From positions 1 through 64,000 of the forward strand of contig NZ_JAHSTW010000006.1 in the NCBI RefSeq assembly GCF_019145195.1: a DNA stretch of 64,000 nt, written 5' to 3'. A model generated the notes under the pieces. That model did no database searches. It had not been told where the DNA came from and saw nothing but the letters and a program-made list of their open reading frames with translations. Source of the stretch: Pseudomonas siliginis (GTDB taxonomy: Bacteria > Pseudomonadota > Gammaproteobacteria > Pseudomonadales > Pseudomonadaceae). Positions within the stretch are counted from its first letter, which is position 1; the number at the start of each line of letters is the position of its first letter. Below, in pieces: positions 49,816 to 58,734 of the stretch. Made by a program: the position numbers and the translations under genes.

Positions 49816-50540
49816 CAGACAGATTCCTGCAATGGCTTGCGCGCGACGACATTCACCAGCGTCTCTTCGCGCTCACCGAATGGCTTGGGTTTGCTCAACC
49901 CCAACCGCTCCAGCAAACCAAAATCCTTCGACCGGCTCCACCACAGATACGGGTAGGACACATTGCGCTCGGCAAACTCGAAGCCCTGCTCGCGGATCAT
50001 CTGCAGGTAGCCGGCGGCGCTCTTCTGCACATGCATCGGATGGCGGAACAGCCAGCGAATCACCCAGGTATCAATGTAAGCCTCGGTGGATTCGGCGAAC
50101 AGCAGATAGCCGCCTGGCTTGAGCACGCGATAGAACTCGGCCAAGGCCTTTTCCTGCTCGACCAGATGATGGAAGGTCTGGTGGCAGAACAGCAGGTCGA
50201 CGCTGGCATCGGCGACGTTGAGCGTGGCGCAATCGCTGCCGATCAACTCGACTGGCATGCCCAGGCGGGTGGCCTCTTCGGCGCTGAGTTGCAAACTGTG
50301 CGGGTCGGCGTCGACGCCGATCAGTCGCTGCGGGGCGAAGGTCTGACGCAGGTGGCCGAAGGACTTGCCCTGACCGCAACCGGCGTCGAGCAGCACCGGG
50401 TGTTCCGGCAGCGGCTCACTGAATAATCCACGCAAATCGTTGATCGCCACGCGCAGCACATGGTGCTGCCAGGTGTGGCTGCGCAAGAACCAGAGACCGA
50501 AGCGGGTTTCCTCTACGTAACTGTCGCTCAAGTAATTCAT
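49815..50540 (-). CDS. SAM-dependent methyltransferase of the aryl polyene cluster
   Basis: Class I methyltransferase, 241 residues. The SAM-binding motif I is LLDAGCGQGKSFGHL (about 50-64), with the acidic GVDADP and post-motif LKPGGYLLFAEST. It probably O- or C-methylates the aryl head group; methyltransferases are common in APE clusters. It overlaps the halogenase-like gene by 4 nt and the lipoprotein gene by one base. The exact target is not visible. Confidence 0.85.
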   Translation of the reverse strand: MNYLSDSYVEETRFGLWFLRSHTWQHHVLRVAINDLRGLFSEPLPEHPVLLDAGCGQGKSFGHLRQTFAPQRLIGVDADPHSLQLSAEEATRLGMPVELIGSDCATLNVADASVDLLFCHQTFHHLVEQEKALAEFYRVLKPGGYLLFAESTEAYIDTWVIRWLFRHPMHVQKSAAGYLQMIREQGFEFAERNVSYPYLWWSRSKDFGLLERLGLSKPKPFGEREETLVNVVARKPLQESV

Positions 50541-51784
50541 GAGGCGTCCTGCGCGCAGAGTTGGGAAATCATCTTCAGCCGGCGCCGCGCTTCGCTGACA
50601 AACGGGTTGCGCTCGTCCCAGGCATAACCGGCGAGGATCGAGCAGATCATCCGGCGAATCTCCGCCTGGCTGTCCTCATAGAAAATCACGTCCTGGAAGG
50701 TGCCGGCGTACCAGCCTTCGACGTAGCAACGGAAGGTATCGACGCCGCGTTTCAACGGTTCGGCAAATTCGCTTTGCCAGTCCACCGTTTCACCCTGCAA
50801 CTGACGGTGCAGCAAGCCGGCAGCCATGCTCGCCGAACGCATGGCGATGGTCACGCCGGAGGAGAACACCGGGTCGAGGAATTCTGCGGCGTTGCCCAGC
50901 AGCGCAAAGCCCGGGCCGTGCAGGGTTTTCACGTTGGCCGCATAGCCGCCGAGGGTGCGCGCCGGGGTGTCCCAGACCGCGTTGTTCAGAACCGCGGCGA
51001 GGCTTGGCGTCTCGGCGATAAAACTGCGCAGGCAGGCATCGAGGTCGCTGTCGCGGCCCTGGAAATGTTCCTCAGCCGCGACCACGCCCACCGAGCAGCG
51101 GCCGTTGCTGAAGGGGATGGTCCAGAACCACACATCGCGATGCTCGGGATGGGTGGTGACGAGGATCTTTTCACGGTCGAACGCCGGGTTGTCGATGTGA
51201 TCTTCGACATGGGTGAACACGGCCTGACGCACCGGGAAATTCGAAGGTGCTTCGAGGTCAAGCAAGCGCGACAGCACGCGGCCGTAGCCGCTGGCGTCCA
51301 GGACGAAATCGGCTTCGACGCGGTACTCGCTGCCATCTTCGCGGCGCACATCGAGTTGTGGTTTCGCCTGATCGAAATCGACGCTGACAATCGCATCGCC
51401 ATAACGGATTTCCGCACCTTGCAATGCTGCTTGATCGGCCAGCAACTTGTCGAAATCGGCGCGCTGCACCTGGAACGTGGTCGGCTTGCCGGCGGTGAAG
51501 GTGTCGCCAAAATCGAAAGCGCTGTAGCGCTCGCCCCAGGCAAACGCCGCGCCGGTCTTGCGCTGGAACCCGGCGGCGTTGACGGCGTCGAGCATACCGG
51601 CTTCTTCGACGAAATCCAGGCAGTGGCTGAGCAGGCTCTCGCCGATGGAGAAGCGTGGGAAGTGCTGGCGCTCGAGCACCAGCACATCGTGGCCCTTGCG
51701 TTTGAGCAGGGCTGCGGCGATAGCACCGGACGGGCCGGCACCGATGATCACGACCTGACGGGATTCCATTTCAACGATTGGCAC
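50537..51784 (-). CDS. FAD-dependent halogenase-like oxidoreductase (GTG start)
   Basis: 415 residues. The N-terminal FAD motif VIIGAGPSGAIAAALLKRKG is followed by RQHFPRFSIGESLL. Two features point to a flavin halogenase rather than a plain monooxygenase: the WxWxIP motif (WFWTIP, 219-224) and a Lys in FQRKTGAAF (Lys 76) at the place of the catalytic Lys of phenol/pyrrole-type halogenases. Xanthomonadins and some flexirubins are halogenated, so aryl halogenation is plausible. GTG at 51784 has CGGAG upstream; an ATG five codons later has none. Confidence 0.78.
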   Translation of the reverse strand: MPIVEMESRQVVIIGAGPSGAIAAALLKRKGHDVLVLERQHFPRFSIGESLLSHCLDFVEEAGMLDAVNAAGFQRKTGAAFAWGERYSAFDFGDTFTAGKPTTFQVQRADFDKLLADQAALQGAEIRYGDAIVSVDFDQAKPQLDVRREDGSEYRVEADFVLDASGYGRVLSRLLDLEAPSNFPVRQAVFTHVEDHIDNPAFDREKILVTTHPEHRDVWFWTIPFSNGRCSVGVVAAEEHFQGRDSDLDACLRSFIAETPSLAAVLNNAVWDTPARTLGGYAANVKTLHGPGFALLGNAAEFLDPVFSSGVTIAMRSASMAAGLLHRQLQGETVDWQSEFAEPLKRGVDTFRCYVEGWYAGTFQDVIFYEDSQAEIRRMICSILAGYAWDERNPFVSEARRRLKMISQLCAQDAS

Positions 51785-52934
51785 GTGAGCTCCGGGGCAA
51801 GGGACTGTTCAGATTCAGGGGCGCGCGATGCAGACCGATAAGGGCCGGCAGCAGCGTCGCGATCAGACCCATCAGCATCAGCGCGAAATACAGCGCGGGG
51901 GTGATGAGTTGTTGTTGCAATAGCAGGTTGAGAAAGACGATTTCGCTCAGGCCGCGAATGTTCAGCAGCACGCTTTCGCGCCAGCGGCTGGCGCCAGCGA
52001 ACGAGGCGCCCGCCCAACCGAGGCCGAGCCAGTTGCCGAGCAGTTTACTGGCAATCGGCAACAGCAGCAGCGCCGCCCATTGCCCGGCGTCGAGGCTGGC
52101 GAGGGCGCTGTGCACGTCGATCTGAACGATGCCGAACGTGAGGATCAGCGGGATCGCGATCCATGTCTGCAAACGGCTCATCCAGCGCGCCGGCAACGGC
52201 AGCACCAACGGCACTTTCAGCAGCGCCATGCACAGCAGATAGCCGATGCCGAAAATCAGCGCGTTGAGTTTGTAATGCTCGGCCATGACCAGCAACGCGA
52301 AGAAGCCGAGGCTGTAAGTCAGCGGGCGACGCACGCGCAGCAGGTGCAAAAGCAGCGGCACGCCGGCCATGGCCACAGGCAGCAACAGGCTGCTCAGGTG
52401 CAGGCTGCCCTGGGCGAGGCCGAACAGCGTCCAGCAGGTCAGATCGATAAGGATCGCGGTTTGCACCAGCCGCCGCGTGGCAGCGGGCGGGTAATCGATA
52501 TGACGCAGATACAGGTACAACACCGGGATCGCGGTAATCGCGAAGACCAGTCCGATGGCCAATGCGTTGAACCACGGCTGCGACGGCAGCAACCAGTACG
52601 CAACCGCCAGCCCGCAAGCGAACGGCACAGCGAAACTCGGCACAGCGATTTTTACGCTCTGGCGATCCAGACGCAGATCGATGACATCGCTGAGGATGTG
52701 CCCGAGCAGCAAGGCGAAGCTCAGGCTGTAGAGATCTTTCAGCCAGTCCGGGGCGATCAGTTGTGCGCCGCTGAGCTGCCAGCCCGGCTCGATCCAGAAA
52801 TACATCAGCAACGGCAAACCGAAGCTCGCCAGCAGCAACTGACTGACGATCGGAATCAGGCCGAAGTGACGGCCGACACGAGTCGCCAGCGCAAACAGCG
52901 CCAAGGCCAGCAACCAGAAGCCGAAGACCATCAT
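51771..52934 (-). CDS. Cation/proton antiporter-like membrane protein
   Basis: 387 residues with about 11-12 hydrophobic segments from the N-terminus (MMVFGFWLLALALFALATRVG). The general pattern resembles the CPA2 Na+/H+ exchanger fold, for example SFALLLGHILSDVIDLRL and ESVLLNIRGLSEIVFLNLLLQ. The first ATG (52934) overlaps the exporter stop by 4 nt. Its role in polyene export or in the redox/proton balance of the pigment is unknown. The family assignment is tentative. Confidence 0.65.
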   Translation of the reverse strand: MMVFGFWLLALALFALATRVGRHFGLIPIVSQLLLASFGLPLLMYFWIEPGWQLSGAQLIAPDWLKDLYSLSFALLLGHILSDVIDLRLDRQSVKIAVPSFAVPFACGLAVAYWLLPSQPWFNALAIGLVFAITAIPVLYLYLRHIDYPPAATRRLVQTAILIDLTCWTLFGLAQGSLHLSSLLLPVAMAGVPLLLHLLRVRRPLTYSLGFFALLVMAEHYKLNALIFGIGYLLCMALLKVPLVLPLPARWMSRLQTWIAIPLILTFGIVQIDVHSALASLDAGQWAALLLLPIASKLLGNWLGLGWAGASFAGASRWRESVLLNIRGLSEIVFLNLLLQQQLITPALYFALMLMGLIATLLPALIGLHRAPLNLNSPLPRSSRANR

Positions 52935-55261
52935 GCCGCTGGCTCCGCAACCGGTTCATGGCGCCCGGCCCACGGCGCGAGCATGAAGCTGAACGCCAGG
53001 CCGAGGCTCACCGACAGGCCGAAATTGCTCACCGCCGGGGTGCTGGACACCGCTAGCAGCCCGAACGACAGCCACGTCGTCACTGCTGCGAGCAAGGTGC
53101 CGAGCAGGCTCACCGCCGCGCCGCCGACCTGTTCGCGCATGAGGATTGCATAGTCGACACTGATCGCCGTCACCAGCAACAGGCCGAACAGGCTGAACAG
53201 GGTCAGTGGCTGACCGAGCCAGCCAAGGCTGGCCAGACTGCACAGCGCCGCCAGCAGCGGCAGGGCGACGATACGCAGGGCGCCGGTCAGGCCGAACGGC
53301 AGCATCAGCACCAGCACGATCAACACGCAGGAGGCCAGTTTCAGCTCGGCAGCGCTGATCTGCGTGGCGGCGAACACCTTGTTCAGATCACCGAGGCGAT
53401 CGACCAGCACCACCCCCGGCAAATCGAGTGCTTGCACGCGCAACAACGACGGATTGTTCAAGCCCTGCAGGCTGGTGATTGCCGCAACGCCGTCTTCAGT
53501 CGGGCCAAGCCATAGCGTGCGATACGGCTCGCCGAGCGGGCCGGCCAGCGCGGCGTCGATGTCTTCGGCGGGCAGGGTCTGCAACTGCTGCAATTCATTT
53601 TGCAACGCAGCCACCGGCACGCCGAGATCGAGCAGCGGTTGCCAGACCGACGGCAGCCTGTTCAGTGATTCGCGCACTTGCTGTTGCTGGCTCGGCGCGC
53701 TGACCAGTTGATCAAGGGCCAGATAGCCTTGCAGTTTGTCGAGGTTGACCAGTTGCTGCAGCCGTTCGCTCAGCGCTGCCTGGCGCTCAAGCAATTGCTC
53801 CTGATTGGCAGCGCGGATCAGGAAGAACTGGCTGGTCGGTTGAAAACCGGTGATGCGCGCGATGGTCTGCGCTTCGTCGGTCAGATGCTGCGGCGCGCCA
53901 ACCCATTGGCGAATGTCGTTTTTGCTCTGCAACTGCATCAGTCCGCCGACGCAGAAGGCGATCAGCAGGGCCAGCAGCGCGGGCGTGCGTATGCAACCGA
54001 GCAACGCCTCACGCAGATGAATCAGGCGCTCGGCCAGACGCAGCGGCCATTGCGCCGGGCGCAGTTCGACATTTTTCAGCAGCGCCGGCAGCAGGCAGAC
54101 CGCCGACAGATAGGCGCCGAGCAAACCGGCCGCAGAGAACACCGCGATCTGCGTCAATGCCGGGAACGGAGTCCAGGCCAAGGCCAGATAACCGATAACG
54201 CTGGTGATCAGGCTCAGGGTCAGCCCCGGCAACGTCAGGCGCAGGGCCGGCCAACTGCGCCACGGCTTGAGGCTCCAGCTCTTGGACAGATAGTGCAGCG
54301 GGTAATCGACGGCGACGCCGATCAGACTCGAACCGAGCACCAGCGTCATCACATGCATGTGGCCGAACAGCGCCACGCAGGCCACCGCGCCGAACAGCAT
54401 GCCGACCAGCACCGGAACAAATGCCAGCAGCACGCCCCAGCGGCGAAACGCCAACAGCAGCAACAGCAGAATGCCGACCGTCGCACCACCGCCGACCCAG
54501 GTCATTTCGCGGGTGGCTTGTTGCTGGCCGTTGGCGGCGTAGAGCAGGCCACTGGCGGCGAGCAACTGCACGTCGCCTTTCGCCGCCTGTTCGCGGCTGT
54601 GCTGGAGCAGATCCGCAACTTGCAGCGGCAGGTTCATATCGAAGGCATTGCCGGTGGTGCGCGCACGCAACATCACCCAGCTCTTGCCGTCGGCATCGGC
54701 GACCAGTGCGCCGCTGCCAATGTCCAGTTGCACTGCGCCATGTTTCGGCTGGCTGTTCTGGATGCGTCCGGTCAGGCCCAGCCAATCGTCCTGGCTCGGC
54801 ACCAGAGTAAAGCCGTTGAACGGATCGAACAGCGCCTGTACTCGCTGCTGGATGAACGCGTCGGGGTGCTTGCTGAGTAGCTGCCGATCATCCGCCGAGA
54901 GCATCGCAAGGCGTCCTTGCAGCAATTGCTTGCGCAGCGCCGGCAAGTCGGCTTGCAGGTTCCACTGCACGGTTTCGAACAGACCGCTGGCCTGCCATTG
55001 TTCGCCCAGTTGTTGGGCCATGGTCAGCGCTTGCTGGCGATCGGCGTGGCCGACCAGCACCAGCATTTCGCGATTGAGCGGTTCTTGCATGCGCTGTTCG
55101 GCGCGCAACTCCAGCGCGTCTGGATTGGTCCCGGGTACCAGCTCCATGAGATTGGCCGACAGCGGCGCACCGTCGCGCCACTGCCAGGCAGCCAGCACGA
55201 CAACGGCCAGCAGCAGGCTCAGAAACAGCCAGGGCAGCTTGCGTTCACTCGGCAAAGTCAT
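52931..55261 (-). CDS. apeM: MMPL/RND-family exporter of the aryl polyene cluster (ApeM-like)
   Basis: 776-residue inner-membrane exporter with about 12 membrane segments in two halves, each preceded by a large periplasmic domain. The signatures GVAVDYPLHYLS and AISVDYAILMREQ hold the intramembrane Asp-Tyr typical of MMPL/RND proton relay sites. It overlaps the LolA-like gene by 17 nt. It is expected to extract the polyene lipid from the inner membrane for the LolA-like carrier. Confidence 0.88.
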   Translation of the reverse strand: MTLPSERKLPWLFLSLLLAVVVLAAWQWRDGAPLSANLMELVPGTNPDALELRAEQRMQEPLNREMLVLVGHADRQQALTMAQQLGEQWQASGLFETVQWNLQADLPALRKQLLQGRLAMLSADDRQLLSKHPDAFIQQRVQALFDPFNGFTLVPSQDDWLGLTGRIQNSQPKHGAVQLDIGSGALVADADGKSWVMLRARTTGNAFDMNLPLQVADLLQHSREQAAKGDVQLLAASGLLYAANGQQQATREMTWVGGGATVGILLLLLLAFRRWGVLLAFVPVLVGMLFGAVACVALFGHMHVMTLVLGSSLIGVAVDYPLHYLSKSWSLKPWRSWPALRLTLPGLTLSLITSVIGYLALAWTPFPALTQIAVFSAAGLLGAYLSAVCLLPALLKNVELRPAQWPLRLAERLIHLREALLGCIRTPALLALLIAFCVGGLMQLQSKNDIRQWVGAPQHLTDEAQTIARITGFQPTSQFFLIRAANQEQLLERQAALSERLQQLVNLDKLQGYLALDQLVSAPSQQQQVRESLNRLPSVWQPLLDLGVPVAALQNELQQLQTLPAEDIDAALAGPLGEPYRTLWLGPTEDGVAAITSLQGLNNPSLLRVQALDLPGVVLVDRLGDLNKVFAATQISAAELKLASCVLIVLVLMLPFGLTGALRIVALPLLAALCSLASLGWLGQPLTLFSLFGLLLVTAISVDYAILMREQVGGAAVSLLGTLLAAVTTWLSFGLLAVSSTPAVSNFGLSVSLGLAFSFMLAPWAGRHEPVAEPAA

Positions 55262-55847
55262 GTTGCTCCGCTTCGCTCAAGGGTTGCTCGGCCGTGCTGT
55301 CCTGCATGCGCAGCAGGGTGCTGTCGCCTTGGGTTTCCAGCAGCTCGATGGTTTGCACAAGGGCGCCGCCATCGATATTGATCTGCTGGAACACTTGCTT
55401 GAGCAGCATCGAACGCGGCGTCAGGGTCAGTTGCCACTGCTGCGCCGTGCCGCTCAGGGCCAGTTCGAAATCGCGCTGCAAACCGCTGCTGTCACCTTGC
55501 AGTACGGCGAGAAACAGCCGGTTCTGCTCGGCGCCGGCGCTCTTGTTCGGCAGCAGTTGCCAGCCGTTGGCGTCACGACGGGCGATGCCGTTGGCGGTGA
55601 TGCGGTAATCCTGTTGCAGCGGGGTTTTCAACAGCCACAGCAGGCCATGATTTTTCGCGAGGACGAAGCTGCCCTTGCTGATCAGCGGCTGCGGCAGGGC
55701 GCGCAGGTGTTTTTCCTGAGTGAACTGGCCGTGGATAACATCCGGTTTCGCCAGTTGTTCACTGAGTTGTTGCAGGTCGAAGGCATTGGCCCATGACGAC
55801 ACGGCCAGCAGCGTCAACGCACCGAGGCTTTTGAACAACACATTCAT
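55245..55847 (-). CDS. apeL: LolA-like periplasmic carrier (ApeL-like)
   Basis: 200 residues with a Sec signal peptide (MNVLFKSLGALTLLAVSSWANA). The mature part starts FDLQQLSEQLAKPDVIHGQFTQEKHLRALPQPLISKG, the LolA-type beta-sheet pattern in which an F-Q motif opens the lipid-binding half-barrel. In APE clusters such proteins are thought to ferry the polyene lipid across the periplasm. It overlaps the thioesterase stop by 4 nt and the exporter by 17 nt. Confidence 0.87.
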   Translation of the reverse strand: MNVLFKSLGALTLLAVSSWANAFDLQQLSEQLAKPDVIHGQFTQEKHLRALPQPLISKGSFVLAKNHGLLWLLKTPLQQDYRITANGIARRDANGWQLLPNKSAGAEQNRLFLAVLQGDSSGLQRDFELALSGTAQQWQLTLTPRSMLLKQVFQQINIDGGALVQTIELLETQGDSTLLRMQDSTAEQPLSEAEQHDFAE

Positions 55848-56269
55848 CGCAGCATCCTTTCCACGGCATCGGTGAAGACTTTGGGTGAGGCCAGTTGCAT
55901 CTCGCGGCTGCTGACTTCGACGGCGACCTGCACGGAGCTTGCGCGGGTCAGGCGTTCGCCGGTCTGCAGGTCGGTGATCAGGTAATTGATCTTCAGACGG
56001 TTTTCCCACTCGATCAGGCTGGCGCGCACGTTCAGCCGTTGGCCGAACACTGCGCTGCGCACGTAGCGCAGTTGCAGGTCGATGATCGGCCAGGCGTAAC
56101 CCGACTCGACCATGTGTGTGTAGTTGTGACCGATCTTGTCCAGCAGCGCACAGCGCGCCACTTCGAGGTATTTGACGTAATGGCCGTGCCAGACCACGTG
56201 CATGGTGTCGACGTCGAAAAACGGCACGAGAATTTCGGTATCGGCGTGAAGCACTCCGGCACTACGCAT
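55844..56269 (-). CDS. apeK: Hot-dog acyl thioesterase (ApeK-like, 4-hydroxybenzoyl-CoA thioesterase type)
   Basis: 141 residues from the ATG at 56269, with GGAGG upstream. The N-terminal motif PFFDVDTMHVVWHGHYVKYLEVAR matches the YbgC/4HBT pattern, with the catalytic Asp at about residue 21. It probably releases the finished or stalled polyene acyl chain from the carrier protein. It overlaps the ammonia-lyase gene by 8 nt and the LolA-like gene by 4 nt. Confidence 0.87.
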   Translation of the reverse strand: MRSAGVLHADTEILVPFFDVDTMHVVWHGHYVKYLEVARCALLDKIGHNYTHMVESGYAWPIIDLQLRYVRSAVFGQRLNVRASLIEWENRLKINYLITDLQTGERLTRASSVQVAVEVSSREMQLASPKVFTDAVERMLR

Positions 56270-57806
56270 GCAGCCTCCAGTGTTGCGCGGCGATGCGTTG
56301 CAGGCACAGGCGCAGTTCGCTTTCCAGCGCACGGTCTTCGATGACCGGCGGGAAGTCTTTGCCGAGTTCTTCGTGCATCGCCGCCAGTGCCGGCGGCAGC
56401 GGACGCGCATCGGCGGCTTGAGCGCGCAGCCACACGCCCTGGTTGGCGGCGAGCAGGGTGGCGGCGGCGACCTGTTCGGTCAGCTCCAGCACGCGAATCG
56501 CATCACGGGCGGCGATGGTGCCCATGCTCACCTTGTCCTGGTTGTGGCACTCGGTGGAGCGCGAGAACACGCTGGCCGGCATGGTGTTTTTCAGCGCTTC
56601 GGCGGTCCAGGCACTGGTGCCGATCTGCACCGCTTTGAAGCCGTGGTTGATCATCGCCCGATCGGCGGGTGCGCCGGAGAGGTTGCTCGGCAAGCCGTGG
56701 TTGTAGCGCTCGTCGACCAGCAACGCCAATTGCCGATCGAGCAGATCGGCGACGTTGGCCACGAGGTTTTTCAGGCTGTCCATGGCAAAGGCAATGTGCC
56801 CGCCGTAGAAGTGCCCGCCATGCAGAACACGCTCGGCTTCGGCGTCGATGATCGGGTTGTCGTTGGCGCTGTTCAGCTCGGTTTCGATGAAGCCGCGCAG
56901 CCAGTTCAGGCTGTCGGCCAGCACGCCGAGCACATGCGGCGCGCAACGCAGCGAATAACGATCCTGCAGACGATGCAGTGGCGCGGTCGGCGCGTCGATC
57001 GCCAGATCCTTGCGCAGCCACGCGGCGACCTGCATCTGTCCCGGATGCGGCTTGGCGGCGAACAGGCGTTCGTCGAAGTGCTCCGGGTTGCCTTGCAGCG
57101 CGACGACGTTGAGCGCGGTGATGCGCGTGGCCAGTTGCAGCAGGTAATCGGCGCGGGCGAAAGCCAGGCAGGCGAGGCCGGTCATCACCGCTGTGCCGTT
57201 CATCAGCGCCAGCGCCTCTTTCGGGCGCAGCACCAGCGGCGTCCAGCCGAGCTCGCGATGTACATCGGCAGCCTGACGACGTTCGCCACGGAACAGCACT
57301 TCGCGCTCGCCGGACAGGGTTGCGGCGACATAGGACAGCGGCGTCAGATCGCCGCTGGCACCCACCGAACCTTCTTCGGGAATCAGTGGCAGGATGTCGT
57401 ATTCGAGAAACGCATGCAGACGCTCCAGCAGTTCGACTCGGACCCCGGAAACGCCGTGACACAACGACTGCAAGCGCGCCGCCAGCACTGCGCGGGTCGC
57501 CTGCGCGTCGAGCAGTTTGCCCAGGCCGCAGCCGTGAAAAGTGTAGAGATGACGCGGCAGCGCCTCGACGTGATGCAGCGGCACCGCGACCACGCAGGAA
57601 TCGCCGTAGCCGGTGGTGACGCCGTAGATCACGCCTTCCTTGTCCAGCAGCGAATCGAGAAACCGCGCGCCCTTGGCGATGCGCTCGCGATAGTCGGCGT
57701 CAGCCTGCAACTGCACGGGCGCCTGACGGTTGGCCAGGGCCAGCACGTCTTCGATGCGCAAAGGGCGTTCGCCGAAGGTTACCGGCTCATGGGTTGGCGT
57801 CGTCAT
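56262..57806 (-). CDS. Aromatic amino acid ammonia-lyase (HAL/TAL/PAL family)
   Basis: 514-residue lyase expected to deaminate Tyr or Phe (or His) to an arylacrylate. The MIO cofactor triad is A150-S151-G152 in GSVGASGDLTPLSYV, and the catalytic Tyr is Y61 in VIYGVTTGYGD. The substrate-selectivity pair, Ser-His in histidine lyases, reads F90-H91 here (LYTFHGCGLGK). FNSAND is changed to LNSANDNP. Its place inside an APE operon argues for supply of a coumarate- or cinnamate-like starter, as in flexirubin clusters, rather than histidine catabolism. Confidence 0.85.
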   Translation of the reverse strand: MTTPTHEPVTFGERPLRIEDVLALANRQAPVQLQADADYRERIAKGARFLDSLLDKEGVIYGVTTGYGDSCVVAVPLHHVEALPRHLYTFHGCGLGKLLDAQATRAVLAARLQSLCHGVSGVRVELLERLHAFLEYDILPLIPEEGSVGASGDLTPLSYVAATLSGEREVLFRGERRQAADVHRELGWTPLVLRPKEALALMNGTAVMTGLACLAFARADYLLQLATRITALNVVALQGNPEHFDERLFAAKPHPGQMQVAAWLRKDLAIDAPTAPLHRLQDRYSLRCAPHVLGVLADSLNWLRGFIETELNSANDNPIIDAEAERVLHGGHFYGGHIAFAMDSLKNLVANVADLLDRQLALLVDERYNHGLPSNLSGAPADRAMINHGFKAVQIGTSAWTAEALKNTMPASVFSRSTECHNQDKVSMGTIAARDAIRVLELTEQVAAATLLAANQGVWLRAQAADARPLPPALAAMHEELGKDFPPVIEDRALESELRLCLQRIAAQHWRLHA

Positions 57807-58734
57807 CGGTCTTCCAGAAAGGGTAAAAGTTGAACCATTGCTGCGGGGCTTCGAGGCAATAGTGACTCAGGCGCTGCGCGTAGCGAGTGGCCCACTGATG
57901 AATGACCTGCTCGCGCTCGCGGCGTGTCCACACCACCGCGTCGGCGAACGGTTCGAGGGTCAGGCGATAGTGGCCGTCGGGTTGCTTGAGACACATCAGC
58001 AGGTTGACCGGGCACTTGAGCAGGCCGGCCAGCAACCACGGGCCTTGCGGAAATGGCGCCGGATGGCCGAGAAAATCCACCGTGACGCTGCGCCCGCCAT
58101 GCAGCGGCACGCGGTCACCTGCAATCGCCAGCCACTCGCCGCGTTCCAGTCGTTCATGCAGTTGCAGCATGATCACCGGGTCGAGTTCGCTGACCTGAAT
58201 CAGGCGCAGATTGGTCGCCCCGGCCTCGCCGAGCAGGCGGTTGAACTGTTCGGCGTGCTTGGTGTGCACCAGCACGTTCATGGTGACCTTTTCGCCGATC
58301 TCCGCCAGCGCGCGGCAGACTTCGAGATTGCCCAGATGCGCGCCGACCAGCAGTTGCCCGCGACTGCCGCGCAACTGCTTGCGCAGCAGCGCCGGGTCGA
58401 TGATTTCGATCTGCTCGATGCTCAGCTTGCCGTTCCACACGTCGAGCTTGTCGAGCAGCGAATCGGCAAAGGTCATGAACTGGCTGAACACCCGCCAGTG
58501 ACTCGGGCGCAGATCGTCGCGCCGGCTCCACTCGGCCAGCCGCTGCTGGTACTGCCAGGCACTGCGCCGGGCGATCCGGCCGAACAAAAAGAAATACAGG
58601 ACGATGCCGTACAGCAACGGACTGAGCAGGCGCCGGCCGAGGACTTTGGCGGCGAATGCAGTGAATTTCATCAGCAGGAAACTGCCGCGCTCTTCGCGGT
58701 CGGCCCAGTGCTTCTTGTCGACTTCTTCGCTCAT
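57787..58734 (-). CDS. Lipid A acyltransferase-like (LpxL/HtrB family) protein
   Basis: 315-residue membrane-associated acyltransferase. A hydrophobic segment near residues 35-55 (LLSPLLYGIVLYFFLFG) anchors it. The catalytic HX4E motif is HLGNLE (in LVGAHLGNLEVCRAL), and AGDRVPLHGG follows. It probably acylates the lipid anchor of the polyene, or adds the polyene acyl chain to a sugar-lipid. In E. coli this function is, from memory, fused to the glycosyltransferase (ApeJ); here the two are separate genes overlapping by 4 nt. Confidence 0.84.
   Translation of the reverse strand: MSEEVDKKHWADREERGSFLLMKFTAFAAKVLGRRLLSPLLYGIVLYFFLFGRIARRSAWQYQQRLAEWSRRDDLRPSHWRVFSQFMTFADSLLDKLDVWNGKLSIEQIEIIDPALLRKQLRGSRGQLLVGAHLGNLEVCRALAEIGEKVTMNVLVHTKHAEQFNRLLGEAGATNLRLIQVSELDPVIMLQLHERLERGEWLAIAGDRVPLHGGRSVTVDFLGHPAPFPQGPWLLAGLLKCPVNLLMCLKQPDGHYRLTLEPFADAVVWTRREREQVIHQWATRYAQRLSHYCLEAPQQWFNFYPFWKTDDDANP

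Noticed and set aside
51785..52934. Assignment of the multi-helix protein as a specific Na+/H+ antiporter
   Set aside because: The fold pattern fits the CPA2 group only loosely, so only an antiporter-like call is kept.
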